A stretch of DNA of 64,000 nucleotides from Acetobacter tropicalis. GTDB lineage: Bacteria; Pseudomonadota; Alphaproteobacteria; Acetobacterales; Acetobacteraceae. Each line of letters begins with the position of its first letter. Position 1 is the first letter of the stretch. This document shows positions 7,663 to 16,498 of this stretch, piece after piece. The stretch spans positions 1 to 64,000 of the forward strand of contig NZ_LHZQ01000216.1 in NCBI RefSeq assembly GCF_001580915.1. The letters run 5' to 3'. The notes below the pieces were generated by a model. It was not told where the DNA came from and searched no databases. It saw only the letters and a program-made list of their open reading frames with translations. The translations under genes and the position numbers were made by a program.

Positions 7663-10299
7663 ATGCGTAGGTTTCTATCTTTTACAACGTTGCTTGCAGG
7701 TTTGCCGCTCGTTATTCCTGCTCATGCCGAGCAGACATTTTCATTTCAGCAGACGGCAGGAGAACTGCCTAAGACTGTTGCTCCATTGTCCTATGTTATT
7801 CATGTTGCAACAGACATGGACCGTCTCTCCCTAACCGGCCAAGAGACAATCAAGGTCAACGTGCTTTCCGCCACAGCGGAAATGACTATGAATCAGGCAG
7901 GGCTAAAGCTGTCTGACGCTGTTCTGGATAACAGTATCAAAGCGGATATCAGCCAGAATGACACAGCCGAGACCGTGACGTTGCGGTTTCCCCAAAATGT
8001 TGCCAGGGGCGTACATACGCTTGCCATCAGGTATTCTGGGCCCATCCTGAAAACCCCGAATGGTATCTATGTGGATGACTACACTTCTCCCAACGGTGAA
8101 GCAAAACGCATGCTTGTCACCCAGTTTGAAGTGGCAGATGCACGGCGCATGTTTCCGGGGTGGGATGAGCCGGCCTTTAAGGCGACCTTTCAGTTGAATG
8201 TGGCTTTGCCAGCGGATTATGTGGCGGTGAGCAACATGCCGATTACAGCCACCAAGACCGAAGGGCAGGGGCAAAAACAGGTTTCGTTTGCAACCACACC
8301 CCGTATGTCCACTTACCTTCTGGCGTTGGTTGCGGGAGACATGAAGGCGGTCCGAGGGCAAGCTGATGGAACACCGCTGGCTGTTTACGCCCCCTCAGGT
8401 TTGGAAGGGCAGGGGGAATTCGCACTTCATGCCGCAGAAAAGATACTGCCGTATTATAATAGCTATTTTGGTGTGAAATATCCGCTTCCCAAAATGGATA
8501 TGGTGGCCATTCCTGGCAATTATCAAGCTGGAGCCATGGAGAACTGGGGGCTTCTGACCTACATTGATAACGTGCTCCTGTTTGACCCAAAAAACAGTAC
8601 CCCCCGTACGCGTGAACTGATTTATGAAGTGGTCGCTCATGAAATGGCGCATCAATGGTCTGGTGATCTGGTGACCATGGGCTGGTGGGACAATATCTGG
8701 TTGAACGAAGGGTTCGCCTCTTGGATGGAAATCAAGGCGACAGACAAGATGAACCCGCAATGGGAGATCTGGCCCCGTCAGCACGAAACGCGAGAAGAAA
8801 CCATGGGTACGGATGCGCTTTCCAGTACCCACCCGATTCAGCAAACCATTCACAACGTAAGCGAAGCAAATTCCGCGTTTGACGGGATCAGCTATGGGAA
8901 AGGTGAACTGGTTATCCGTATGTTGGAAGGCTGGTTGGGAGAAGATCGTTTTCGCCAGGGTATGCGGGCGTATATGAAAGCTCATGCCTATGGTAGCGCA
9001 ACAAGCCAGGATTTGTGGAACGCGTTGTCTGGCGCATCTGGACAGGATGTCGGTACGGTTGCGCGTAGTTTTACTGAACAGCCGGGTATTCCGCTGGTGA
9101 ATGTTGCCACGTCCTGCCAGAGCGGAAAAACCGTTTACACTCTAAGCCAATCCCGCTTTACCATCCATGATCCCACGCCAAAAGATCAGGTATGGAACAT
9201 TCCTGTTGTGGCGGGGGCTCCCGGTTTGCCGGTCCACAAGCTGGTTCTGGGTAAAGCCCCACAGACATTCTCTGTGGCGGGATGCAATGTGCCAGTGAAA
9301 ATGAATTTGGGGGAAAGCGGATACTACCGTGTCCGTTACGAGTCCTCAGCATTTGAGGCTTTGCTAAAGATTATCAGCACATTTTCTGCGGTTGATAAGG
9401 CAAACCTGCTGGGAGACCAGTTTGCACTTTTCCGTTCAGGGCAGGCACAATTGTCCTCTTACCTCACGCTTGCGGATCATATTCTGGAAGCGAATGAGAG
9501 TAATATTGCAGTCATTCAGGAAATTATTGGAAAATTTGACGTTCTGGATGACTACCTGAAAGGGTCGGAAGATCGTGACGCGTTTCGGGTCTACGCACGT
9601 AAAAGTCTGACACCTGTTTTTGCTCGTCTTGGGTGGGATCAGAAGCCAGATGAAAATGTGCTGGATACCATGCTGCGGCCTTCTGTTATTTCCGCCTTGG
9701 GCAAGTTTGAAGACCCGGCGATAATGGCAGATGCTAAAACCCGCTTCGCACAATGGCTGGATAATCCGGATTCTCTGCGCCCGGATATTGTGGGCGTGGT
9801 AGCGGGGATTGCCATGAAACACCCAGATCAGAAAACGTATGACATCATGGCAGGAAAAGTTCGTAGCACACAGGCCACGGAAGTGAAGTTGCGCCTGTTT
9901 AATGCCATTGCGGGAGCCACAAGCCCTGCACTGATTGAGCAGAATGTAGCGTTAGCCTATAGCGGTGCCATTCCTAACGGACGTATTGCCTCGGCGCTAG
10001 CAAGAGTGGCTGACAGTAGCGAAAATCCTGATCTGGTATGGAAGCTTGTAAAGCAGCATGAAGCAGATATCAGAACGCATCTGGCTCCATGGTCTCAAGA
10101 TGGGTTTCTGGCCGGGATTGCCGTATATTCAGATAGTGCACATATTGCACACGAGCTGGAAAATGATCCTGAATCAGGCAAAACAACGGGTGCAAAAATT
10201 GCAACGGCCAAAGCATTGAGTGAAATTAGCGCACGTAAAGAAGCCATGCAGGCTGCACAATCGCAAATTCATGCTTGGTTAAGCGCAACGCATCATTAG
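7663..10299 (+). CDS. Exported M1-family zinc aminopeptidase
   Basis: An 878-residue metallopeptidase that removes N-terminal residues from peptides, probably in the periplasm. A classic signal peptide is visible (MRRFLSFTTLLAGLPLVIPAHA). The M1 signatures are GAMENWG from about residue 290 and the zinc motif HEMAH (326-330) with Glu349, i.e. HExxH-x18-E, followed by an ERAP1-like helical C-terminal domain. It is closer to the tricorn-interacting/ERAP type than to E. coli PepN. The frame opens upstream at 7450, but ATG 7663 begins the signal peptide and has GGAGAGA about 9 bases ahead. It is probably a separate transcription unit: 137 bases separate it from nasS and a strong terminator follows. 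Confidence 0.93.
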   Translation: MRRFLSFTTLLAGLPLVIPAHAEQTFSFQQTAGELPKTVAPLSYVIHVATDMDRLSLTGQETIKVNVLSATAEMTMNQAGLKLSDAVLDNSIKADISQNDTAETVTLRFPQNVARGVHTLAIRYSGPILKTPNGIYVDDYTSPNGEAKRMLVTQFEVADARRMFPGWDEPAFKATFQLNVALPADYVAVSNMPITATKTEGQGQKQVSFATTPRMSTYLLALVAGDMKAVRGQADGTPLAVYAPSGLEGQGEFALHAAEKILPYYNSYFGVKYPLPKMDMVAIPGNYQAGAMENWGLLTYIDNVLLFDPKNSTPRTRELIYEVVAHEMAHQWSGDLVTMGWWDNIWLNEGFASWMEIKATDKMNPQWEIWPRQHETREETMGTDALSSTHPIQQTIHNVSEANSAFDGISYGKGELVIRMLEGWLGEDRFRQGMRAYMKAHAYGSATSQDLWNALSGASGQDVGTVARSFTEQPGIPLVNVATSCQSGKTVYTLSQSRFTIHDPTPKDQVWNIPVVAGAPGLPVHKLVLGKAPQTFSVAGCNVPVKMNLGESGYYRVRYESSAFEALLKIISTFSAVDKANLLGDQFALFRSGQAQLSSYLTLADHILEANESNIAVIQEIIGKFDVLDDYLKGSEDRDAFRVYARKSLTPVFARLGWDQKPDENVLDTMLRPSVISALGKFEDPAIMADAKTRFAQWLDNPDSLRPDIVGVVAGIAMKHPDQKTYDIMAGKVRSTQATEVKLRLFNAIAGATSPALIEQNVALAYSGAIPNGRIASALARVADSSENPDLVWKLVKQHEADIRTHLAPWSQDGFLAGIAVYSDSAHIAHELENDPESGKTTGAKIATAKALSEISARKEAMQAAQSQIHAWLSATHH

Positions 10300-10323
10300 T
10301 AATTTTTTATTGAGAGATACCGT

Positions 10324-10366
10324 AACATGTCCTGCTTCGGGATGCTCCCAGTAAGCAGGACATGTT
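10324..10366 (+). terminator. Rho-independent terminator after the aminopeptidase gene
   Basis: A perfect 14-bp stem (10324-10337 with 10353-10366), extended by an inner GGGA/TCCC pair in the loop, is followed by a T run to 10370. It lies 25 bases past the stop. The T run is only on the + side, so it stops transcription from the left; the receptor gene converging from the right gets no U tract. Confidence 0.9.
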
Positions 10367-10396
10367 TTTTAATTTTAAGAAAAGTAGAACTCTAAG

Positions 10397-12712
10397 TTAG
10401 TCAAACCCAAATGATATTCCAGCGAATATACCAAATCCATCGCCTACAAGAAGAGCTGAAGGTTGTGCATTGCCACTTCCATAAACGGGAACGACGCCGG
10501 TTGCATAATGCTTGTTCGCAAGGTTATGGAAGCTCAGATATACTTGACGATGCTTTTTAGGCCACTGATACCCCATGTTAAAATTATAAATATGGTAAGG
10601 GGCAGCCCGATACTGGTTATTATAAGATGCAAGAACGGATGATGCGACTTCTGCATCAACGGCAGCATAAAATCCGTTCTTCAGATCAAGATGCAATTCG
10701 CCTTGGTAATAATGCTGCGGGATACCAGGTATATGGTTATGGCCCCAAACCGGATCATGATTAAAACGAAAATCCTGATAAGTGTAGGCTTGGCGGAGAG
10801 AAATGATGTTTCCACTCCACTGGTAGAGGGTTGAATGCAGCGCAAATTCCACCCCTTGATGAGTGGTAGGTGAAGCATTGCCGTACGTTGCGTTGTTATA
10901 AAGCTGGGATGTGGGGGTCATAACGGAGAGTAGTTCATTATGAACCGCAGAGTGATAATAGGATAGGCTCCACTGCGTGCCGGCATATTCTCCGCTTGTA
11001 CCCACTTCAAATGTGGTTGCTGTCTGGGGTTTCAGCATGGCCCAGTCTTTGGTTAATCCTTGCGCGATGCCTGACGTATAGAGGCTTCCAGAAAGATACT
11101 GCCAGTCCTGAGCAGGCTGCACACTGCGGCTGACATTTCCGTAAACCTGAATATGCGGGTTGATGACATAGCGGAAACCGGCCCGCGGTGAAAAATACAA
11201 GGCATCCTGACTGAAACGGCTTTTTTCCGGATAGGTCTGGCTGCCAGAGCGGGGGGAGTAATCCAGCGCGCCCGCAACAGTCAGCCAGAAATTATGGAAA
11301 AGTTCCGTATTATTGCTAACATGAAAAATATTGTCGCTGCCGCCCAGATGTGAACGGGTGACCAACGCGCCAAAAGGCACATTTGGATAGGCTTGCGAGC
11401 GTCTGACACGGTTTTCGATGGTGGCGTGCAGATCATGGGTTGTATAGACACCCGCATCTGTATCGCTCTGGTGACCGAAGAGCTTGTCATGCCGCTGGTA
11501 GCTGAGAACTGCGGAGGCGTAGTCAATATCGTACAGGGAGGATGTGTTGCCCAGTTCATGATCCATAGGCGCGTTCATGTAAACAAAACCAAGCATAATC
11601 TTGGAATTATCATCTACACGGATACTCAGGCGGTCCGCAGCATATTTTGTGCCGGGTTCTATGGTTTTTGTGCCCCAGTAACGATAGGGTTCCTGTGCCT
11701 GTTTGGGGTTCTGTGCGACCTGGGCACGTGTCAGATAGTAGGGGTTGCCTTCAGACGTCTGGCGATACCGGAAGAAAAAGCGGTTATCAACACGATCATT
11801 AAATTTGTAGCCATAATTGAAGTTAACGCCAAAATTGGTGGATTTTGTGTTTTCCTGATAACCTGAACGATAGGAATTTGTCACGCTAAGATAATAGTCA
11901 TGTTTGCCAATAACCTTGCCGGAACTGAGCTGTTCCTTCACGTAGCCAAAGCTGCCAGCTTCAACACGAGCCTGATAGGTTTGAGCGTCATACCCAGTAT
12001 TGGTCACGTAATTGATGGCGCCGCCCAGCATGAGGGAGCCGTAGTCAAAACCATTTCCGCCCCGTAGCACTTCAGTGTATTTTATGCCCAATGGCTCCTG
12101 CAGTTCGTTCACGGTTCCAATTGGCGTGGTTAAAGGTAGGCCATCAAACAGGAAAAGAATACCGGACCGTGTGGCGTTCAGGCCCGTCTGGATACCAGAG
12201 CCACGGATGGAAATTCGCAGATCATCTGATCCGCAGGGTGCCTGAGCGAATACGCCAGCCTGATATTTGAAGGAGTCAGCATTTGTCGCGCTCCGGCCAC
12301 GTAACATAACGGACGCATCAATCACGCTGGTACCGCCGGGAATACGGGATAATCTGCGTTCTGCCTGCATAACCGCAGGGGTATGATGATGCGTTACCGT
12401 TATCTGCTCGGCAGTGTGACTGTGAGCGGGGCCGTGGTCATGATGCATGCCTTCCATACTGTCTGATACGGCACCATGCGTATGGGTATGTACATGACCA
12501 GACCCTTTATGGGTGGCCGAGATATGATGTGCTGCGGCGGCTGAAGGCTGGTGCGTCATCTCCATAGGGGTGGCGAAAGCTGCGGTAGAGGTTGTCACCA
12601 ATGCTGTGGTTGTCAGGAGAGCACTCACCCGGACAGGGGAAGTCATAAAAAAGGAACACACACGGGAAGCACGAACCATAAGGGCAGGAAGTGGTGCGGC
12701 GAGGTGATCCAT
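10397..12712 (-). CDS. TonB-dependent outer membrane receptor with histidine-rich N-terminus
   Basis: A 771-residue TonB-dependent receptor. A signal peptide ends near AAFA; then about 57 residues hold 16 histidines, then a TonB-box-like EQITV, a plug domain (RISIRGSGIQTG, EVLRGGNGFDYG) and a long beta barrel ending in Phe-Gly-Phe-Asp. It belongs to the FecA-like group and is clearly paralogous to the receptor at 27029-29275 (shared EAGSFGYVKEQLSSG and SRSxQPxxDWxY blocks). Its ligand is unknown. Its position, divergent from an SsuCB transporter and near the desulfurization cluster, suggests an organosulfur compound; the His-rich segment could bind metal instead or as well. Start: ATG 12712 precedes the most signal-like sequence. 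An in-frame start at 12772 and one at 12646 are possible, and no start has a strong ribosome site. Confidence 0.88.
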   Translation of the reverse strand: MDHLAAPLPALMVRASRVCSFFMTSPVRVSALLTTTALVTTSTAAFATPMEMTHQPSAAAAHHISATHKGSGHVHTHTHGAVSDSMEGMHHDHGPAHSHTAEQITVTHHHTPAVMQAERRLSRIPGGTSVIDASVMLRGRSATNADSFKYQAGVFAQAPCGSDDLRISIRGSGIQTGLNATRSGILFLFDGLPLTTPIGTVNELQEPLGIKYTEVLRGGNGFDYGSLMLGGAINYVTNTGYDAQTYQARVEAGSFGYVKEQLSSGKVIGKHDYYLSVTNSYRSGYQENTKSTNFGVNFNYGYKFNDRVDNRFFFRYRQTSEGNPYYLTRAQVAQNPKQAQEPYRYWGTKTIEPGTKYAADRLSIRVDDNSKIMLGFVYMNAPMDHELGNTSSLYDIDYASAVLSYQRHDKLFGHQSDTDAGVYTTHDLHATIENRVRRSQAYPNVPFGALVTRSHLGGSDNIFHVSNNTELFHNFWLTVAGALDYSPRSGSQTYPEKSRFSQDALYFSPRAGFRYVINPHIQVYGNVSRSVQPAQDWQYLSGSLYTSGIAQGLTKDWAMLKPQTATTFEVGTSGEYAGTQWSLSYYHSAVHNELLSVMTPTSQLYNNATYGNASPTTHQGVEFALHSTLYQWSGNIISLRQAYTYQDFRFNHDPVWGHNHIPGIPQHYYQGELHLDLKNGFYAAVDAEVASSVLASYNNQYRAAPYHIYNFNMGYQWPKKHRQVYLSFHNLANKHYATGVVPVYGSGNAQPSALLVGDGFGIFAGISFGFD

Positions 12713-13132
12713 ATTTTTAATCCGTAAGAGTAAGATAATTACATATGTCGACAATGTGGAATATATCAGCATGTGATATCGGTAAACTGCGATTCAACAA
12801 AATATAATGTATGTTGTAAATTAGACACGAAAAAGTATGTGGAAACGGGTTTGAGGTTCAGATGTGTGTTGTTTTCTTTATTTAATATATTAAAAAACAA
12901 GAACTTATAGGAATTTTAGATTTTATGGTGTGGAAGATGCGAATGTAACCTGCACTGGCTTTCCGAAAGAGGGAGGGTCAAGGTGACTGGCAGATAAGAC
13001 GAGAACGAAGTGGATTTCACATTTTTTCTACGGGCAGTTGAAATAACAAAAAAATAAGTCATAAAATAAAAACAACGACCCAGTTCGAGTTTTGGGCTGT
13101 CTGTGGATGACGCAGAAACAGAAGGATGTTTG
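12713..13132. other. Divergent intergenic region, receptor / ssuC
   Basis: 420 AT-rich bases between two outward-facing genes must hold the promoters for the His-rich receptor and for ssuC. I see no gene, tRNA or strong hairpin in it. GAAGGA at 13120-13125 is the ribosome site for ssuC. Confidence 0.5.
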
Positions 13133-13957
13133 ATGTCAGAAAGCGGTTCTAGGTCCCGGTCGGTCCAGAAATTAAGGGGGCGACAACTTAGCTTCGTCTG
13201 GAAGGAGAGCCGCAGGTTTCTTTCTCCCGTTCTTCTGGTTCTGTTCTGGCAGATTGCAAGCGCTGGCGGATTTGTGTCCGCGCGGATATTGCCCTCTCCA
13301 GCGCAGCTTGCTCATACGGCGTGGGGGCTGATCAAGGATGGGTCGCTCCCAACTAATCTTCTGGTATCTCTGGAGCGCGCAAGCATAGGATTTGGTCTTG
13401 CGTTGGGTATTGGCGTTATTCTGGCCCTGATTTCTGGTCTTTCCCGTTTGGGAGAGGACATAATTGATGCCCCTCTTCAAATCCTGCGCACTCTGCCTGC
13501 TCTGGCTTTGGCTCCCCTTTTCATCCTATGGTTCGGTATTGGAGAGGAGCCAAAAATTCTTCTTGTTACTCTGGGGGCTTTGTTTCCAATTTATCTGAAT
13601 TTGCACAAGGGCATTCGCAGTATTGACCCCAAATTTCTGGAGATGTCTCGCACGCTTGGGCTTTCTCGGAGTCAGATAATCCGAGAGGTGGTTCTGCCGG
13701 GTGCTTTGCCGGATTTGCTACTTGGAGTGCGTTATGCGCTGGGTGTTGCGTGGTTAATGCTTGTTGTGGCGGAACAGGTCAATGCGGAAAGTGGCATTGG
13801 CCATATGATGATGGATGCGGAAGATTTTTTGCGCACAGATATCATTTTGGTCGGGCTGATTGTGTATGGTTTGCTGGGGCTGATTTCTGATTGGGTTGTA
13901 AGAACCGGAGAACGTTGGTTGCTTGCGTGGCAAGTGGATGGTGGCAAGCGCGTATGA
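13133..13957 (+). CDS. ssuC: Sulfonate-type ABC transporter permease SsuC
   Basis: A 274-residue inner membrane permease of the SsuC/TauC/NrtB group. It has about six membrane segments and the ATPase-contact loop EMSRTLGLSRSQIIREVVLPG. With the ATPase just downstream and the binding protein encoded opposite (15342-16331) it would import sulfonates, or taurine- or nitrate-like anions; the Ssu reading is favoured by the neighbouring desulfonation enzymes. ATG 13133 is chosen over GTG 13103 because GAAGGA lies about 7 bases ahead. The stop overlaps the ATPase start (ATGA). Confidence 0.88.
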   Translation: MSESGSRSRSVQKLRGRQLSFVWKESRRFLSPVLLVLFWQIASAGGFVSARILPSPAQLAHTAWGLIKDGSLPTNLLVSLERASIGFGLALGIGVILALISGLSRLGEDIIDAPLQILRTLPALALAPLFILWFGIGEEPKILLVTLGALFPIYLNLHKGIRSIDPKFLEMSRTLGLSRSQIIREVVLPGALPDLLLGVRYALGVAWLMLVVAEQVNAESGIGHMMMDAEDFLRTDIILVGLIVYGLLGLISDWVVRTGERWLLAWQVDGGKRV

Positions 13958-14706
13958 ACACCTTTTTTTCAGAACCGGAAAATGGCGAGCCGCGTGCGGT
14001 TGACACGACACGCTCGGTTCATGTCTCGGGTTTAACCAGACGGTTTGGAGACGGACCTGCTGTTCTGGATCACTTATCTCTGGACATACCATCCGGACAG
14101 TTTGTTGCGCTGCTGGGGCGCAGTGGTTCCGGAAAATCTACCTTGTTGCGGACGCTATCAGGATTGGACTCAGTAGAATATGGAGAGGTGGCGCGTCCAA
14201 AAGCGGTTTCTGTTGTGTTTCAGGAAAGCCGCTTGTTACCATGGAAGCGGGTCTGGCAAAATGTGGTGTTGGGGCAAAAGGGGCCGGAAGGAAAAGAACG
14301 CGCGCTTCAGGTGCTCAAGGAAGTGGGTTTATTGCATCGGGTGGAGGCGTGGCCTCTGACCCTTTCCGGAGGCGAGGCGCAGAGAGTGGCACTGGCACGC
14401 GCGCTTGTACGAAATCCATCTTTCCTGATGTTAGATGAACCTTTTGCTGCTTTGGATGCTTTGACACGCATTCACATGCAGAATCTTGTTCTCTCATTGT
14501 GGAGAAAACATCAGTGCACGGCTTTACTGGTAACACACGATGTAGATGAGGCCCTGGTTCTGGCTGATCGTGTTCTGGTGCTGGAACACGGGCGGATTAA
14601 GGTTGATCTGCCTGTTACCCTTCCGCGCCCGCGGCGGCATGCTCATCCAGTCTTTGAGCAGTTGCGGAGTGAGCTTCTGCACGCATTAGGTGTGCAGAAT
14701 GCGTAA
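13954..14706 (+). CDS. ssuB: Sulfonate-type ABC transporter ATP-binding protein SsuB
   Basis: A 250-residue ABC ATPase with Walker A GRSGSGKST, Q-loop VVFQESRLLPW, signature LSGGEAQRVALARAL, Walker B FLMLDEPFAALD and switch HDVDEAL. QESRLLPWKxVxxNV is typical of the nitrate/sulfonate/taurine subfamily. ATG 13954 overlaps the ssuC stop; an earlier in-frame Met at 13891 would lie inside ssuC. It couples ATP hydrolysis to transport through SsuC. Confidence 0.9.
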   Translation: MNTFFSEPENGEPRAVDTTRSVHVSGLTRRFGDGPAVLDHLSLDIPSGQFVALLGRSGSGKSTLLRTLSGLDSVEYGEVARPKAVSVVFQESRLLPWKRVWQNVVLGQKGPEGKERALQVLKEVGLLHRVEAWPLTLSGGEAQRVALARALVRNPSFLMLDEPFAALDALTRIHMQNLVLSLWRKHQCTALLVTHDVDEALVLADRVLVLEHGRIKVDLPVTLPRPRRHAHPVFEQLRSELLHALGVQNA

Positions 14707-14739
14707 GAGTGTCCATTTTGAAAAAAGGATGAAGCCTCT

Positions 14740-15345
14740 ATGACAAAGGCATCTGAACGGTCGGCAGAAACGTCTGCCAACTCTTTTATTGTTGATCGTT
14801 GGTCTCCGCGCGCTTTTACGCCGGCTTCTATATCAGAGGAAACGCTGCAAGCATTTCTGGAGGCAGGACGGTGGGCTCCTTCAGCTTATAACGGGCAACC
14901 ATGGCGCTTTCTGTACGCCCGACGGGACACGCCAGACTGGGACCGTTTTCTGTCATGGCTCATTCCGTTCAATCAATCCTGGGCGCAGCATGCGTCTGCG
15001 CTGGTATTTGTGGCGTCTCATACCGTAACATTTTCCAGTAGCACCGGAGAGCCCGTACCTGCGCCTACTCATGCCTTTGATGCTGGGGCGGCGGCTGTTC
15101 TGGTTCAGTTGCAGGCTTCTCATGCTGGGTGGGCAACGCATCCCATTAGCGGGTTTGATCATGCTTTGGCGCGTGCAGGATTGGAATTGCCGGACGATTA
15201 CGCTTTGCACGCAGCCATCGTTATCGGGCAGCAGGGTGAAAAAGCTACTCTGCCGGAAACCTTGCAGGGGAAAGAAGCGCCCTCCGGCCGCCGGCCTTTA
15301 ACAGAACTAGCTTTTGAAGGGCGTTTTCCGCCGCGTGAGGATTAA
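14740..15345 (+). CDS. Nitroreductase-family flavoprotein
   Basis: A 201-residue FMN-binding oxidoreductase of the nitroreductase family. The N-terminal flavin-binding stretch is RWSPRAFTP and WAPSAYNGQPWRF is typical. It lies 33 bases after ssuB, so it is probably in the same operon. Its substrate cannot be read from the sequence. It might supply reduced flavin to the monooxygenases nearby or detoxify a product; that is inference. Its stop codon overlaps the stop of the convergent ssuA gene by 4 bases. Confidence 0.85.
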   Translation: MTKASERSAETSANSFIVDRWSPRAFTPASISEETLQAFLEAGRWAPSAYNGQPWRFLYARRDTPDWDRFLSWLIPFNQSWAQHASALVFVASHTVTFSSSTGEPVPAPTHAFDAGAAAVLVQLQASHAGWATHPISGFDHALARAGLELPDDYALHAAIVIGQQGEKATLPETLQGKEAPSGRRPLTELAFEGRFPPRED

Positions 15346-16331
15346 CCTTTCCAAATCATATCCTCTACGCGGAGTGCGCCAGGAATAAGGGCATTCTGAG
15401 CCAACAGGTCAGCAGCTTTTTGCTGTTCGGCCTGTGTGGTCGTATCCATAAAACCTACATCCAGTGAAAGATGCGAGAGGGCGGTCTTGATAACGCCTTC
15501 TGCAAGGCCCGTGCTCTCGGCAAGTGTGTGGATCAGGTCTTGTTGGTTCTGGGTTACCCAAGGTTCGAGCCCGGAAAAGGTGGTAACAACTTTACGGGCA
15601 ATATCTGCATTTTGGTCTATAAAGGCGCGACGCGAGAGTAGAAACTGGCGGTTGGGAGAAAGGTTTTCTGCGCTTGTGAGAAGTTTAGCTGAGGGAAGAG
15701 CTTCCCCAGCGGCAAGGTAAGGGTCCCAGATGGCCCAGGCGTCAATATGTTTGGTTTCAAACGCTGCCCGTGCGGCGGCAGGTGTCAGATTGACTGGATG
15801 AACATCCTGCATCGTCAAGCCACTTTGAGTCAGGGCGTTGAGAAGCAGGTAATGGACGTTTGAGCCTCTGTTAAAGGCGACTTTTTTGCCTTTCAGATCT
15901 TTTACGGCTTCAATGCCACTGTCTGCCTGAACCAGTATGCCTTCTCCCAACGGAGCAGAGCCACTGTGGCCAATATAAACCAATCTGTCAGGCCAGTTGG
16001 ATTGGGCAAAAATAGGGGGAGCATCCCCTGTTTCAGCCAGATCAATGGCATCGGCTGAAAGGGCCTGTAACATTTGAGGTCCGGCGATAAACTCAGACCA
16101 TTTCACATGCCACCCGGCAGACGAGAGTGCTTTTTCCAGTAGTCCCGATTGTTTGAGAATGAGGAGTGTGCCGTATCTCTGGTAACCAACCCGGAGGGTT
16201 TTATCTGCACTCTGGGCCACTGATTTGTGAGCTGACAGAAGGGTTGCGTTAGCCGCAGTTGCGATTGCTGCCGTAAGGAATGATCTACGGCGCAATCTGT
16301 GCGTAAATGGAGGTAGCATGAAAGTGGACAT
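15342..16331 (-). CDS. ssuA: Aliphatic sulfonate ABC transporter substrate-binding protein SsuA
   Basis: A 329-residue periplasmic binding protein of the SsuA/TauA/NrtA fold. The N-terminus has a Tat-like signal (RLRRRSFLTAAI) followed by a hydrophobic stretch and a likely cleavage site near SVAQS. The mature start (DKTLRVGYQRYGTLLILKQS) is typical of aliphatic sulfonate binders. It is encoded opposite to ssuCB and ends on the nitroreductase stop, so transporter and binding protein are transcribed separately. It would deliver sulfonates to SsuCB. Confidence 0.88.
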   Translation of the reverse strand: MSTFMLPPFTHRLRRRSFLTAAIATAANATLLSAHKSVAQSADKTLRVGYQRYGTLLILKQSGLLEKALSSAGWHVKWSEFIAGPQMLQALSADAIDLAETGDAPPIFAQSNWPDRLVYIGHSGSAPLGEGILVQADSGIEAVKDLKGKKVAFNRGSNVHYLLLNALTQSGLTMQDVHPVNLTPAAARAAFETKHIDAWAIWDPYLAAGEALPSAKLLTSAENLSPNRQFLLSRRAFIDQNADIARKVVTTFSGLEPWVTQNQQDLIHTLAESTGLAEGVIKTALSHLSLDVGFMDTTTQAEQQKAADLLAQNALIPGALRVEDMIWKG

Positions 16332-16435
16332 CCTTATTATTCATCATTCTATGGACAAGGCAGAAAGTTAAAAAGAAAGGGGCAGACGAGAGAAGGTGAG
16401 GGGATTGCTTTTAATATGTATTGAATTTGGATAAG

Positions 16436-16462
16436 CTATTAAATAACTAAAATTAATAGTTA
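16436..16462. promoter_or_regulatory. Nested AT-rich dyads between ssuA and a flavoenzyme gene
   Basis: Two overlapping inverted repeats lie in the 167-base divergent gap: CTATTAA/TTAATAG (16436-16442, 16453-16459) and TAACTA/TAGTTA (16444-16449, 16457-16462). Placement upstream of both genes suggests an operator, perhaps for a LysR-type sulfur regulator. AT-rich dyads also arise by chance. Confidence 0.35.
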
Positions 16463-16498
16463 AAATAACAGACTGACAATGAAGGAAAACAGCATTCC

